A stretch of 64,000 bases of DNA from Streptococcus sp. sy004 (GTDB taxonomy: Bacteria; Bacillota; Bacilli; Lactobacillales; Streptococcaceae), in NCBI RefSeq assembly GCF_007859205.1, contig NZ_VOHP01000004.1:1-64000 (forward strand), given 5' to 3'. The notes beneath the pieces were generated by a model that had not been told where the DNA came from, did no database searches, and worked only from the letters and a program-made list of their open reading frames with translations. Position numbers and translations under genes: made by a program. Below, one piece after another: positions 1 through 11,385 of the stretch. The first letter of the stretch is position 1. Every line of letters starts with the position of its first letter.

Positions 1-524
1 TCCTTAGATGGCACATTACCTTCTTCATTAGGAAGGATTGGGTTACCATCGCCGTCTACGAATGAGGTTGTTGTTTTCACAACTTTACGGTAAGTGTAAA
101 CCACATTGCCGTTTTCATCTGTGCTTGAACCTACTAGCTCATAGCCTGAAATCGCTTTAGATGGTTGCTTACCGTCTTCGTTCGGTGAAATCACATTACC
201 ATCCTCATCTACAAACGATGTTACTGGCGTTGTTACCTTACGGTAAGTGTGGACTGTGTTACCATTCGCATCCGTTGTACTTGAGACAATCTCATAACCT
301 GGGATGTCTTTCGATGGCACGTTGCCCTCTTCATTCGGAAGGATTGGGTTGCCATCGCCATCCACGAATGACGTTGTACTCTTCACTACCTTGCGATAAG
401 TGTGAACTACATTGCCGTTTTCATCCGTGCTTGAACCAACTAGCTTATAGCCTGAGATGTCCTTAGACGGTTGTTTACCATCTTCGTTTGGTGAGATGAC
501 GTTGCCGTCTTCATCCACGAATGA
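1..524 (-). repeat. Alternating 51-residue modules (306-bp double repeat) in the adhesin
   Basis: Equivalent Ser-Phe codons of successive modules begin at 60, 213, 366 and 519, exactly 153 bp apart. Modules alternate in two types: one with a VDEDGNVISPNEDG core and one with a VDGDGNPILPNEEG core, so the true unit is 102 residues (306 bp). Both contain the conserved PSKDI-GY and HTYRKV (or YTYRKV) blocks. The array continues beyond the left edge. Confidence 0.9.
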
Positions 525-3500
525 GGTAACTGGCGTTGCAGTACCAACAAAGTTTGGATCTGGAACAAAGGTCACTTCACCTGTCTTAGGATTAACTGTG
601 TACGTTCCTTCACCCGGAACAGTCTTAGTCGTCTTACCACCATCAAATGTGTACGTTGAATTTGTCACGTTATTACCATTAGTAATGCTTGAGGTGATTT
701 GACCTTTCTGAGTGGCACCTTGTACACCTGTTGACTCATCATCAGTCGCCATAATTTGAGCTGGGGTCACCATTGGCGTATAAGTAGTTGTTACCGAATC
801 GCCACTCATGTCTGACATACGAACCTTTACTGGAGTAGCTGTGCCAACAAAATCTGGATTTGGTTTGAAAGTAATTATACCATTAGCTAAAGTGTAAGTT
901 CCTTCTGTCACTGAAACTGACATCACAGGATTATCTGAGCTATCTAACAAAGTTAAACTTGATTGATCTAGAGCTTCAGTTCCTGTTCCATCTGTTCCTG
1001 GAGTAAACATGCTGGTTGCATCTGTCGTCTGAGTTTTTCCTTGTGGACCTTCTGTTTCGCGTGGAGTAGCTGTCGGAACTAAATTAATCACAGTTGGAAT
1101 ATATAACGAATCCCAAGTTTGGCCAACTGGCAAAAGATTTGAAGTGTTTGGCATCGTCTCTCTACTAGTCCAACCACTTGTTAAACCACTAGAGTCAGTT
1201 GAACGAATAACTACACCATCTGCTCTACCTACAAATCCACTTTTTGGTGTAAATTGCACTTGAACAGTTGAACCTGTTGAAGAAGGTAAAACAGTATATA
1301 ACCCTTGACTAGTTTCTAAGCTTTGAACGATATTGCCAGTGTCCGGATTAACAATACCAATTTTATTTGTATCTAGAGCAGCAATCATCGAATTAGACAA
1401 ACTTTGTTGATTACGAACTAATACATCTGATTCAACTAGTTTACCTTGAGATGTAAATGTTACTGTACCTGTTTGTGACTGACCAGCATAGCCACTAGTT
1501 TCTGCTTCTGAACCTTTTGGTGGATATTTGATCATCACTTGGAAGTCTTCTACCTCACCTGTTGAAGCTATCCCTATAGCATTAGCGACATCCGTTTCAC
1601 TACCTATGCGAATACGAGCAGCTAATTTTTGAACATCATCAGGATTTAGATTTGCCAAATTCAAATTTGACCAAGTAAAATTCAAAATAGTTTGATTCGT
1701 TCCACTAAAAGTTTGGATTTCTGATGCCTCATAAGACTCAAATACACCATCATTATTGAAATCGATCCAAGCTTTAGCACTTGCCGTTGCTGGACCATTT
1801 GCATTAGCGACAACACTTAGAGTATATGTCGAAGATCCTGCATTTACTACTTCATAAAATCTATTAGCAGCTAATTGGTCTTCACCTTCATCTACTAGTG
1901 TATTACCGTTTTCACCAACAGTATCATCATCTTCATAGAAAGGATTCGTACCTAAATCTTCTATTTTATCAATATCTGCAGCTGCTCTCCCTAATTGTGG
2001 GATTTGACGACTCTCGCCTGAACCACTTAAAGGGGCTATACCATGTACTGCCTTACCGTAACTATCTGGTGCATCTGATTCGTCAAAGATTAGGAAACCA
2101 ATTAAGGCCGACTGTTTTCCAGCAGAATTAATATAAATTCCTAGTTCACTAACATTCTCTGAAGAAAAAACAGGAACTGATAATGATTTCCCTCCGTTTC
2201 TTCCAGGATAAGAATGAAGGTAATTAACTGTACTAGATAATATTTGTGTCCCTATCCCTGAGTTAGGATATGAGCTTAAAAAGGCTTGTGGATTAGGTTT
2301 TGTTCCAACAGGATAATACGCATTCCCAGCATATCCTCCTGCTCCATATGGAGACGTCTCACCATCTTCAACTACGCCATCATTATAAAGCGTAGGTGTA
2401 TTTGGAATCCAAGAATTATTTCCTCTCTTATATTCTCCGAGCAATTCCCATGGACTACCATCTGTAGTAAATGTAATTAACTCGCGGTTAGTTAATTGCT
2501 CTCCATCAGCCACGATGATATTAGCTGGTTTAATTACGCCATTAACAATTCGCTCTAATCTTAATTTCACATCAACATCCGAACCATCTGCACTAGAAGC
2601 AAATCTAGCCGCCTGATTCCCCATATTAAACCTCCACTTCCTGCAGAAATTTCAGAATCGTTTCTTGAAGCTGTAGGAATAAAGCCTGCAGATGTGCCAC
2701 GATGTGTTGCATTTGTTGCATTTGTTGCTGTAGGATTATAGACAGTCGTTGCATAATCTGTTCCATTGATACGATCAATTTCGGTAGCCATTTCACGATA
2801 TGCTTCTGTCGCTCTAAATGGCTTTAATTCCGTTACAGTCGCACGAATTACCATACCTGGATAGATTTCTTCTTCAAAAACCATTCCTTCAGTTAAAGTG
2901 CCGTCTGCAGCATAGCTACCTTTTACTAAATTACTAGGAGCAAAATTCAGGAAACGAGCTATATCACCAAATTTACTTCCATACAAATTAGGTGTCGTCA
3001 AACCAAAGACTGGTGTCGTTACTAAAGTATTAGTAGTATCTGGTTGTGTTGCTAAATATTGATCAGGGGTAACTGTACCATGAGGCACACTATTATCCGC
3101 CGTATTATCATAACGTGACTCTGAACCTGTTGCAGGTTGTCCAGCTTGAACGCTTGACGAAGCAATCGGACTTAAGGCACGGAAACCAGCAGATTCTACT
3201 TCAGAATCATTGTTACCACCAGCTGCTGCCACATCTTCTTTAACCACGTTAAAGTTGATGATACGGCTGTTGCGATCACCGTAAGTAATTACTGCCGCTT
3301 GAACTTCTGACTGGTCTGCTGCCAATTTATACGCTGATAAGCTAGACACTGACATCTTAGCTTTCTCAGTCACCTCAAACGTTACCTTGTCTTGTTCTTC
3401 AACTGGTAACGTCGTTGTCGTAACTGTTGATTTCTTTTCTTGATAAACAACTGAAGCTGTCTCAACATCTGTATAAGTCACCTTGTAAGTTGTTGCTGTC

Positions 3501-3904
3501 ACACGTGATGTTGTCTCAACTGTTGTGCTTGTTACTGGTGACGATGTAGATGACGCAGTCGTTGTTGCTTCTGACTTGCTTTCTTCAGTCGTCTTCTTGC
3601 TTGAAGCTTCTGTTGTTGACGCTGCAACTTCTGATGATGCAACCACTTCTGAACTTGCTACTGGTTCAGAAACTTCTTCAGCTACTACAGACTCTGATGC
3701 AGCAACTTCTGATGTCGCTTCTACCGTTGCAGTCTCTTCAGCAGATACTGCTGTAGTAGTCACTGAATCAGTTGACATCACAACTTCCTCAGCTTGAACA
3801 CCACCTGCAAATACTGTTCCAATCAATACTGATGCAGCTCCAAACTTAAACTTTTTAATTGTAAAGCGTTGGGCTGTGTCTTTATGTTTACTATCTTTAA
3901 ACAA
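1..3904 (-). pseudogene. YSIRK/CshA-like cell-wall adhesin, frameshifted, 3' part outside window
   Basis: Large secreted surface protein read leftwards from a TTG start at 3904 (AGAGG box 8 nt upstream). Residues 1-38 are a YSIRK-type signal peptide (FTIKK...GAASVLIG core, cleavage likely after VQA). Residues about 40-140 are Ser/Thr/Val/Glu-rich. Residues about 240-430 resemble the CshA non-repetitive region. The first frame stops at 2567, but from about 2628 the neighbouring frame stays open to base 1 without a stop. It encodes a GEVED-like segment near 1560-1800, CshA-type fibril modules (GTATPV motifs near 840 and 540), then 51-residue repeats. One extra T in the TTT at 2628-2630 (minus strand) would restore one frame, so I read this as a 1-nt deletion or sequence error. 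The wall anchor is not visible. Role in adhesion is inferred from family. Confidence 0.85.
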
Positions 3905-3948
3905 AAGGACTACCTCTTTTTATAATATTTGTGCATAATATGCACTAC

Positions 3949-3976
3949 TCTATAATATACCCTCCCTATTTGTCAA
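3949..3976 (-). promoter_or_regulatory. Promoter of the adhesin gene
   Basis: On the minus strand a perfect TTGACA (3976-3971) is followed after 16 bp by TATAGA (3954-3949), about 45 bp upstream of the TTG start. The box assignment is by eye; an alternative TATTAT lies 2 bp closer. Confidence 0.5.
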
Positions 3977-3999
3977 ATATTTTACTTAAAGAAATCTAA

Positions 4000-4032
4000 A
4001 AAAATCACTTTCACGAATTGAAAATGATTTTT
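4000..4032 (-). terminator. Rho-independent terminator after rmlB
   Basis: A 13-bp stem with one mismatch (4000-4012 with 4020-4032) around a 7-nt loop is followed on the minus strand by seven T. It lies 25 bp past the rmlB stop codon. Confidence 0.8.
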
Positions 4033-4056
4033 CTATTTATAATGACATAAAAATTA

Positions 4057-5106
<1,050 letters not shown>

Positions 5107-5266
5107 TTAAGATACAAAAGGGTTGTTCCCTGCATTATTTATAGCAAGCGACTCCCCTATTCAGTTATAAACTGACTTATCCTTTCTTAGTTTTATCATG
5201 TTTAAGTAAATTTTTCAAAAAATTGTCTTTTCATTGTGAACCATTAAAGTAAGATAGAATAGCTTT

Positions 5267-5860
5267 TTATAAATCTTCTTTTCTTAATGGTTTGACATCT
5301 TTTAATAGCGGATGATGTTTATCTGCCTCAGAAACTTCTGCTTTTTCCAAATTTTCCCATTCAATATCAAGACTTGGGTCTGCGTAGTTGACAAAGGCAT
5401 ATTTTGGTTTAAGTTCAGCAGCCCAGTAATCGTTGACCAGGTAAGTATAAGCCACTTTTTCAGACAAAACTTGAAAACCATTGGCAACACCACGGGGCAC
5501 AAAAATTCCTTTTGACGCATCAATAATCGTTTGATAAGTATTACCAAAACTATCTCCCTCACGCAAATCTACCCAAGTCCCTAAAACTTGACCTTCATCT
5601 GCCACTGAAATATACTTATCCCAAGGTTCCGCATGAAGACCACGAAGAACATGCTGACGTGAAAAAGAAATATTATTTTGTAACTTTCCATCCTTAAAGA
5701 ACGATTCTGGAAAACCTAAGGGAATCATTTTTTCTTTTTGAAAATTTTCCTTAAACCAGCCACGATTGTCTCCTCTAACTGGAATATCAAATTCCATCAA
5801 ACCAGGAATCGCTTTAATCGAACGTGCTGCTAATTCTTTATCAAAAAATTGTTCTGCCAT
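5267..5860 (-). CDS. rmlC: dTDP-4-dehydrorhamnose 3,5-epimerase RmlC
   Basis: Cupin-fold epimerase that inverts C3 and C5 of dTDP-4-keto-6-deoxyglucose, the third step of dTDP-rhamnose synthesis. 197 residues, typical of the streptococcal form. The conserved RGLHAEPWDKYISV segment (near residue 73) holds the catalytic His. A Tyr-rich TYLVNDYW stretch near residue 138 fits the substrate pocket. Its ATG shares one base with the rmlA stop codon (TAATG), so the two are translationally coupled in one operon. Confidence 0.95.
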   Translation of the reverse strand: MAEQFFDKELAARSIKAIPGLMEFDIPVRGDNRGWFKENFQKEKMIPLGFPESFFKDGKLQNNISFSRQHVLRGLHAEPWDKYISVADEGQVLGTWVDLREGDSFGNTYQTIIDASKGIFVPRGVANGFQVLSEKVAYTYLVNDYWAAELKPKYAFVNYADPSLDIEWENLEKAEVSEADKHHPLLKDVKPLRKEDL

Positions 5861-6729
5861 TATGCTTCTCCAATCAAGCGTAGTAAGTACTGTCCGTATT
5901 CGTTTTTCTTTAGGGGTTGGGCTAGGTCGTAAACCTGCTCTTTTGTGATGTAACCCATACGGTAGGCAATTTCTTCTAGATTAGCAACCTGAACATTTTG
6001 CAAACGTTGGACGGTTTCAATATACTGGGCAGCTTCAAGAAGGCTTTCATGAGTTCCTGTATCCAACCACGCAAAACCACGCCCCATCAGTTCTACGGAC
6101 AAGTCACCACGATTAAGGTAAGCCTTGTTGACATCTGTAATTTCTAACTCACCACGGACACTTGGTTGGATATTTTTGGCAATTTCCACCACATCATTGT
6201 CATAAAAATACAGACCTGTCACTGCATAATCTGACTTGGGTTGCTCTGGCTTCTCTTCAATTGAGATAGCGTTCATTTGTTCATCAAATTCAACAACTCC
6301 AAAGCGTTCAGGGTCCTTAACTTGATAGCCAAAAACAGTTGATCCTTTTTCTTTGTTAGCTGCTTTTTGCAACATCTTGCTTAAGCCTGCACCATGATAA
6401 ATATTATCTCCCAAAATCAAGGCAACGCTATCATCTCCAATAAAGTCCTCACCAATAATGAAGGCTTGTGCCAAACCATCTGGACTAGGCTGAACCGCGT
6501 AAGACAGAGAAATTCCCAATTCAGAGCCATCACCCAGTAATTCTTCAAAACGAGGAAGATCAGTTGGTGTTGAAATAATTAAAATTTCCTTAATCCCTGC
6601 CAACATCAAGGTTGAGAGGGGATAATAAACCATAGGCTTATCGTAAATAGGCATGAGCTGCTTAGAAGCTGCACGCGTCAATGGGTAAAGTCTGGTTCCT
6701 GAACCACCAGCAAGAATGATACCCTTCAT
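5860..6729 (-). CDS. rmlA: Glucose-1-phosphate thymidylyltransferase RmlA
   Basis: Commits glucose-1-phosphate to dTDP-rhamnose synthesis by forming dTDP-glucose. 289 residues. The nucleotidyltransferase signature [11 protein letters not shown] starts at residue 8, followed by the [11 protein letters not shown] metal/sugar segment and LGDNIYHG near residue 110. First gene of the rmlA-rmlC-rmlB operon. A GAGG ribosome site stands about 7 bp upstream of the ATG. A possible promoter (TTGAAA near 6776) lies in the 71-bp gap behind it. Confidence 0.97.
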   Translation of the reverse strand: MKGIILAGGSGTRLYPLTRAASKQLMPIYDKPMVYYPLSTLMLAGIKEILIISTPTDLPRFEELLGDGSELGISLSYAVQPSPDGLAQAFIIGEDFIGDDSVALILGDNIYHGAGLSKMLQKAANKEKGSTVFGYQVKDPERFGVVEFDEQMNAISIEEKPEQPKSDYAVTGLYFYDNDVVEIAKNIQPSVRGELEITDVNKAYLNRGDLSVELMGRGFAWLDTGTHESLLEAAQYIETVQRLQNVQVANLEEIAYRMGYITKEQVYDLAQPLKKNEYGQYLLRLIGEA

Positions 6730-6800
6730 ATCAAATCCTCTTTCTAATTTATCACTTTTATTCTATCATCTTTCAAAATAAATGTCATGTGTTCTTAGGT

Positions 6801-7901
6801 TTACAAAATTGGTTTTAGATAAGCCTCAATCGGATAATCAGCCGCTGGTAGCAGCAACTCTCGATTGTTCATTAAATCGACCAACATTTTAGCAAGGATA
6901 GGGCCTGTTGTTAACCCTGACGAGCCTAAACCACCTACTGCATAGACATCTGCTAATTGTGGTATTTGACCAAAGAAGGGAGAAAAGTCACTGGTATAGC
7001 CTCGAATTCCCACCCTTTGTTTAACAGTTGTCACTGCTCTTAAGTTGGGATAATAGACCAAGGCTTCTTCTTCCAATCTAGCTAAAATAGCTGAATCTAA
7101 ACTTAAATCAAATCCTTTATCATTTTCATGACTGGCACCAACACTGAGTCGTCCATCTGCAAAAGGAATCAAATCAACTTCCCCTTCTGGCATAACAACA
7201 GGGGAGTCGGCTAGGTCCAAATCTGAAAAATAATAATCTAGCAACTGACCTTTTTGAGGTTTAAGATCTACCTGATAGCCCAAGGGGCTAAGCAACTCAC
7301 CCAACCAAGCACCTGTGGCTAAAATAACTTGATCAAAGACTTGCCCATCAATCTTATAACCCGTTTTTTCTTGCTTTAAGGTAACTTTTTTCTGAACATA
7401 ACCGACACCACTAGCTGCCAACAGCGTTTGGGTCAGCTGAGAACCATCCACACGAGCTGCACCACTGGCATAAAGTGCTTGATTAAATCCTTTTAAATTC
7501 GGAAAAATTTGTTGAACTTTCGCCTTATCATGTAGAGCCAAATGACCAATTAAAGGAGACTCTTCTTGGCGTGACTGAGCTAATTGATAAAGCTCAGTAA
7601 GCTTACTTTCGTCTTTTTTTAAGACATAAACAACATTTTGCTGATAAAAACCGGTGTCATAACCGTCATTCACTAAATCAGCAATTAATGTTTGATAAAA
7701 ATCCGCTCCTAACCGAGCTAAACGATACCAAGTTTTATTGCGTCGTTTGGAAAACCAAGGACAGATAATTCCTGCGGCCGCCTTGGTTGCCTGTCCTAGT
7801 CCATCATCAAAAACAGTCACCTCAATTTGTTCTTCTTTGGATAGGTAGTAGGCTGCCGTTGCCCCAACAATACCCGCTCCAATAATTGCGACTTTAGTCA
7901 T
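6801..7901 (-). CDS. FAD-dependent oxidoreductase of the DAO family
   Basis: Predicted flavin amine/amino-acid oxidase of about 366 residues. I start it at the ATG at 7901, which has GAGGTAG just upstream and begins MTKVAIIGAGIVGA, a dinucleotide-binding GxGxxG motif at the N-terminus. An in-frame upstream start at 7991 would add 30 residues overlapping the Nif3-like gene and is unlikely. A C-terminal GGLGSSGLTTGP motif closes the FAD fold. The gap to the upstream Nif3-like gene is 7 bp, so they are cotranscribed. Substrate unknown. Confidence 0.88.
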   Translation of the reverse strand: MTKVAIIGAGIVGATAAYYLSKEEQIEVTVFDDGLGQATKAAAGIICPWFSKRRNKTWYRLARLGADFYQTLIADLVNDGYDTGFYQQNVVYVLKKDESKLTELYQLAQSRQEESPLIGHLALHDKAKVQQIFPNLKGFNQALYASGAARVDGSQLTQTLLAASGVGYVQKKVTLKQEKTGYKIDGQVFDQVILATGAWLGELLSPLGYQVDLKPQKGQLLDYYFSDLDLADSPVVMPEGEVDLIPFADGRLSVGASHENDKGFDLSLDSAILARLEEEALVYYPNLRAVTTVKQRVGIRGYTSDFSPFFGQIPQLADVYAVGGLGSSGLTTGPILAKMLVDLMNNRELLLPAADYPIEAYLKPIL

Positions 7902-7908
7902 AACTACC

Positions 7909-8700
7909 TCAAATATCTTGGAAAGGATTGGTTGATTGACTGCTTGGAATAATCTGAAGTTGCCAGTTTTCTTCCATTTTCCACTCTTCAAACAACTGAG
8001 CTAATTTTTCAACAAATAGCACTTCAATATAATGACCTGGATCCAGAGCTAATAAGCCTTGCGTCAGCATGTCTTGGGCTGTATGATAGTAAATATCGCC
8101 TGTAATATACAAGTCAGCTTGCTTGGCCAAAGCATCTTGGTAAAAACTCTGACCACTACCACCACAGATTGCGACCTTGGATATCGTGGGATTTTCCTTA
8201 ACATCATAAGAAATCAAGCGAAGATAAGACAAGCCAAAAGCCGTTTTAACCTTTTCAGCAAAAGCCGACAAAGATTGGGGTTCAATCTGACCAATACGAC
8301 CAATACCTTGTTCACCGTTAGTTAGGCTCAAAGGGCTTGTTTCTGTTATCTCTAACAAATCACAAAACCAATCGTTAAGTCCACCTTCTACCACATCAAT
8401 ATTAGTATGACTCACATAAACAGCAATGTCATGTTTGACTAAGTCTAAAATCATTTGATTTTCTGGTACCTGTCTTAAATCCTTTAAGGGACGAAATATA
8501 GGAGCATGCTTAACAATAATCAAATCCACACTCTGCTCAATAGCCTCTTGCACGGTTTGCTCTCTTAAGTCAAGGGCAATCATCAAACTGTTGATTTCCT
8601 TATCTAGGCTACCAATCTGCAACCCACAGACATCTCCTTCCAACGAGAGATGGGGTGGACAAAACGCTTCATAACGTTCAATGACTTGACTTGCTCTCAT
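7909..8700 (-). CDS. Nif3-like dinuclear metal-centre protein (YqfO family)
   Basis: 263 residues of the Nif3/DUF34 family, hexameric proteins with a two-metal site and no agreed reaction; often mis-named GTP cyclohydrolase I type 2. Visible metal-site motifs are KHAPIFRPL (near residue 64), SHTNID (near residue 97) and the C-terminal [12 protein letters not shown]. It lacks the PII-like insert of longer homologues. Start overlaps the trmK stop by 4 bp (ATGA). The trmK-nif3 pairing is common in Firmicutes. Confidence 0.9.
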   Translation of the reverse strand: MRASQVIERYEAFCPPHLSLEGDVCGLQIGSLDKEINSLMIALDLREQTVQEAIEQSVDLIIVKHAPIFRPLKDLRQVPENQMILDLVKHDIAVYVSHTNIDVVEGGLNDWFCDLLEITETSPLSLTNGEQGIGRIGQIEPQSLSAFAEKVKTAFGLSYLRLISYDVKENPTISKVAICGGSGQSFYQDALAKQADLYITGDIYYHTAQDMLTQGLLALDPGHYIEVLFVEKLAQLFEEWKMEENWQLQIIPSSQSTNPFQDI

Positions 8701-9374
8701 AGAAGAACCTCCTTTATCTGTTCAATTTTCTCTAATAAAAGCTGTCTTGCTTCAAGACGATGTTCTGGAACCTGATTAAGTGCGTGGTTTAATTTTTTCA
8801 ATTCATTCTGCCATTTAGCTTTGAAAATATCAGAGCATTCAGCCAGTAAGTAGGGGCCAAAACGTAAGTCCTTGGCTGACAGATGAGCCATACCTGGTTC
8901 TGCCACGATAATTTCATAATACTTATCATTTTCATAAATCATTTGTTCAGCCACAAGCGTAAAGCCGTTTGCCATCAACCAAGAACGAAGCTCGTCTTCG
9001 CGATTATTAGGTTGGAGAACCAAACGTTCTATCTGATCTAATTTTTCCTTACCTGCTTCCAAAATATCAGCAATCAAACGTCCACCCATGCCACAAATAC
9101 TGATAACAGAAATGTGATCAGCAAGCTCAAAAGCTGCCAAACCATTAGCCAATCTAACGTCAATTGCCTTTGTCAAGCCAGCTTGGGCAACATTAGTTAA
9201 GGCTGATTGATATGGCCCTTTCACCACCTCGCCAGCAATGGCAAAAGCAATCTTATTTTTTTTTACTAAATCAAGGGGAAGATAAGCATGATCACTGCCA
9301 ACATCTAAGAGCCGACTATTCTTAGGAATAAAGTCAGCTACTGCTTGTAAACGTCGTGATAACTCGTTTTCCAT
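8697..9374 (-). CDS. trmK: tRNA (adenine(22)-N(1))-methyltransferase TrmK
   Basis: SAM-dependent enzyme that methylates A22 in the D-arm of tRNA. 225 residues. The SAM-binding motif [13 protein letters not shown] is at residues 21-32, and the ICGMGG motif near residue 93 is typical of TrmK. A charged C-terminal helical part follows. It overlaps the Nif3-like gene downstream by 4 bp. Confidence 0.94.
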   Translation of the reverse strand: MENELSRRLQAVADFIPKNSRLLDVGSDHAYLPLDLVKKNKIAFAIAGEVVKGPYQSALTNVAQAGLTKAIDVRLANGLAAFELADHISVISICGMGGRLIADILEAGKEKLDQIERLVLQPNNREDELRSWLMANGFTLVAEQMIYENDKYYEIIVAEPGMAHLSAKDLRFGPYLLAECSDIFKAKWQNELKKLNHALNQVPEHRLEARQLLLEKIEQIKEVLL

Positions 9375-9391
9375 TGTTCTCTCTTTCTAAA

Positions 9392-9417
9392 GAAGGCTGA
9401 GCCATTTGACCCAGCCT
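9392..9417 (-). terminator. Possible terminator after nth
   Basis: AAGGCTGG/CTCAGCCTT-type imperfect stem in the 48-bp gap between nth and trmK. The T-tract on the minus strand (CTTCTTT) is interrupted, so termination may be partial. Confidence 0.45.
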
Positions 9418-9422
9418 TTCGT

Positions 9423-10070
9423 TTATTTCTTAATCGTTTCCTTATAATAATGACAGTAGGCTTGTACTGGACAAATTTCACACTTGGGCTTTTTAGCCAA
9501 ACAATGGTAGCGGCCAAAGAAAATTAAGCGATGATGTGTCACAATCCAATCTCGTTTAGGAATTTTTTTCATCAAATCTTGCTCAATTTCCAAGACATCT
9601 GCATCTGGTGCTGAAATATTCAAACGTTTGGCAATCCGTGAGACATGCGTGTCCACAGCCAAGGCTGGTACTTTATAGATTTCAGCCAAGACCACATTAG
9701 CTGTCTTACGACCAACACCAGGCAAACTCTCCAAGTCCTTATGATTATCCGGTACTTGACCGGCAAACTTTTCCAAAACGATTTGAGCTGTTTTAACAAT
9801 ATTTTTCGCCTTATTTTTATATAGACCAATATGACGAATAGTTTCTTCGACTTGGGCGACATCTGCCTGCGCTAAATCTTCAATCCTTGGATAAGCCGCC
9901 CATAAAGCTGGTGTCACTTGATTGACCGACTTATCCGTCGCCTGAGCTGATAAAATGACAGCAACCAATAATTGAAAAGGGGTATCATAATTTAATTCGC
10001 AAGCAGCATCTGGAAATAAGTCACCAATAATCTCTAAAACCTTTTTCAAACGTTCTTTACCGATTCTCAT
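9423..10070 (-). CDS. nth: Endonuclease III
   Basis: Bifunctional DNA glycosylase/AP lyase for oxidised pyrimidines. About 215 residues from the ATG at 10070, 2 bp after the dnaD stop; a GTG at 10082 inside dnaD is also possible. The helix-hairpin-helix LPGVGRKTA carries the catalytic Lys, and AVDTHVSR carries the catalytic Asp. The [4Fe-4S] loop C-x6-C-x2-C-x5-C (CLAKKPKCEIC...C) is complete at the C-terminus. Its ribosome site lies at the end of dnaD, so dnaD-nth are coupled. Confidence 0.96.
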   Translation of the reverse strand: MRIGKERLKKVLEIIGDLFPDAACELNYDTPFQLLVAVILSAQATDKSVNQVTPALWAAYPRIEDLAQADVAQVEETIRHIGLYKNKAKNIVKTAQIVLEKFAGQVPDNHKDLESLPGVGRKTANVVLAEIYKVPALAVDTHVSRIAKRLNISAPDADVLEIEQDLMKKIPKRDWIVTHHRLIFFGRYHCLAKKPKCEICPVQAYCHYYKETIKK

Positions 10071-10072
10071 GA

Positions 10073-10765
10073 CTACCCCCACAATTTGTCCATGGTATCT
10101 AAGATACTAGATGGTATAGGAGTACTTGTACGTTCTGGTTGAAGTCGTTCACGCTCTTCTCGTCTTTGCTCAATGTCAGCCAGACTACGGATACCTTCTC
10201 TTTGCCAATTAAGTAAAATTTTACTCAAATACCTCCAGTTACGAGTCCCACTATACACGCTCTCACGCAAGGCTTCACGAATAAGGTCTGGAGAAAGTTG
10301 CTCTTCCTGTAACCATTTTTGAATGTCCTCCAACTCAAAAGAAGTTAATACCCAACCTGCCTGATCAAAATCAGCTAAAAGACTAGGCAAACTTTCTTGT
10401 GAATTTTGATGAGATGGTTCTTGCTCTGAAACTGCCTTAGTGTTTTTATCCAACTGGTCTAATTTTTTCAGGGCCAAACTCGTGTCAAAGATGGTTTCTT
10501 CCAAACCGTTCAAATTGATTGAACGAATGGCCATCAACTCTTGTGTTAGAAGATTGGTAATCGATTGGTTAACGGCTTCTACACTCCAACCCAAAGCCGC
10601 AGCAATTTGATCTGGTGGTAACTCATCATATTTGGTTGTATTTTGCAGATAGAAAAATTGCCAAACTAAAAAATCGTCTGCCTTAGAAAAGAGTTGTCTG
10701 TAACGCAAGAGCAGACTAGCTGGTAAAACCAGTTGACCTTTTTGATACTGCTCTAAAAAACTCAT
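10073..10765 (-). CDS. dnaD: DNA replication protein DnaD
   Basis: Primosome component that helps load the replicative helicase in low-GC Gram-positives. 230 residues from the ATG at 10765, which has a strong GGAGGT box; the four residues further upstream are the ribosome site itself. The N-terminal winged-helix part (LPASLLLRYRQLF) is followed near residue 130 by the DnaB2/DnaD domain ending in the YSGTRNWRYLSKILLNW motif. The dnaD-nth order is conserved in streptococci. Confidence 0.95.
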   Translation of the reverse strand: MSFLEQYQKGQLVLPASLLLRYRQLFSKADDFLVWQFFYLQNTTKYDELPPDQIAAALGWSVEAVNQSITNLLTQELMAIRSINLNGLEETIFDTSLALKKLDQLDKNTKAVSEQEPSHQNSQESLPSLLADFDQAGWVLTSFELEDIQKWLQEEQLSPDLIREALRESVYSGTRNWRYLSKILLNWQREGIRSLADIEQRREERERLQPERTSTPIPSSILDTMDKLWG

Positions 10766-10792
10766 CTTTACCTCCACAAACGATTTTTCATC

Positions 10793-11305
10793 TTAATAGT
10801 GCATCAACACCTTGTAGTCGTAATCTCCGATAGCCTTGCGACCTTCTAACTCATCTAATTCAATCAAGAAGGCACAACCCGCAACAACACCACCTAATTT
10901 TTCAATCATTTCAATAGTTGCTTTAACCGTTCCACCTGTTGCTAAAAGATCATCCACAATCAACACACGTTGGCCCGGTTTAATAGCATCAGCATGCATA
11001 CATAATGTATCAAAGCCATACTCTTTTTCATAATCAGCTGAAATCACCTCACGAGGTAACTTACCTGGTTTACGAACAGGAGCAAAGCCAACTCCCAACT
11101 CAAAAGCAACTGGACAACCAATGATAAATCCACGTGCCTCTGGCCCTACAATCATGTCAATTTCCTTGCCCATAGCATATTGGACAATCTCACGAACAGC
11201 ATAGCTATAAGCATCGCCATCAGCCATTAAGGGACTAATGTCACGAAACATAATGCCTTCAGTTGGGTAGTTTTCAATGGTTGCAATGTAATTTTTTAAA
11301 TCCAT
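10793..11305 (-). CDS. apt: Adenine phosphoribosyltransferase
   Basis: Purine salvage enzyme making AMP from adenine and PRPP. 170 residues, the usual length. The PRPP-binding motif [13 protein letters not shown] lies near residue 120 and the [10 protein letters not shown] segment near residue 60. The ATG follows an AGGAAG box. A 27-bp gap separates it from dnaD. It has its own upstream promoter. Confidence 0.97.
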   Translation of the reverse strand: MDLKNYIATIENYPTEGIMFRDISPLMADGDAYSYAVREIVQYAMGKEIDMIVGPEARGFIIGCPVAFELGVGFAPVRKPGKLPREVISADYEKEYGFDTLCMHADAIKPGQRVLIVDDLLATGGTVKATIEMIEKLGGVVAGCAFLIELDELEGRKAIGDYDYKVLMHY

Positions 11306-11346
11306 ATTATCTTCCTATTCATTTGTCAAAATAATCGTTACGTTTT

Positions 11347-11375
11347 ATTATACCATGATTTTGTAAAATGGTAAA
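11347..11375 (-). promoter_or_regulatory. Promoter of apt
   Basis: Minus-strand TTTACC (11375-11370), 17-bp spacer, TATAAT (11352-11347) preceded by TG (extended -10), 41 bp upstream of the apt ATG. Confidence 0.7.
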
Positions 11376-11385
11376 ACCTGACCAT

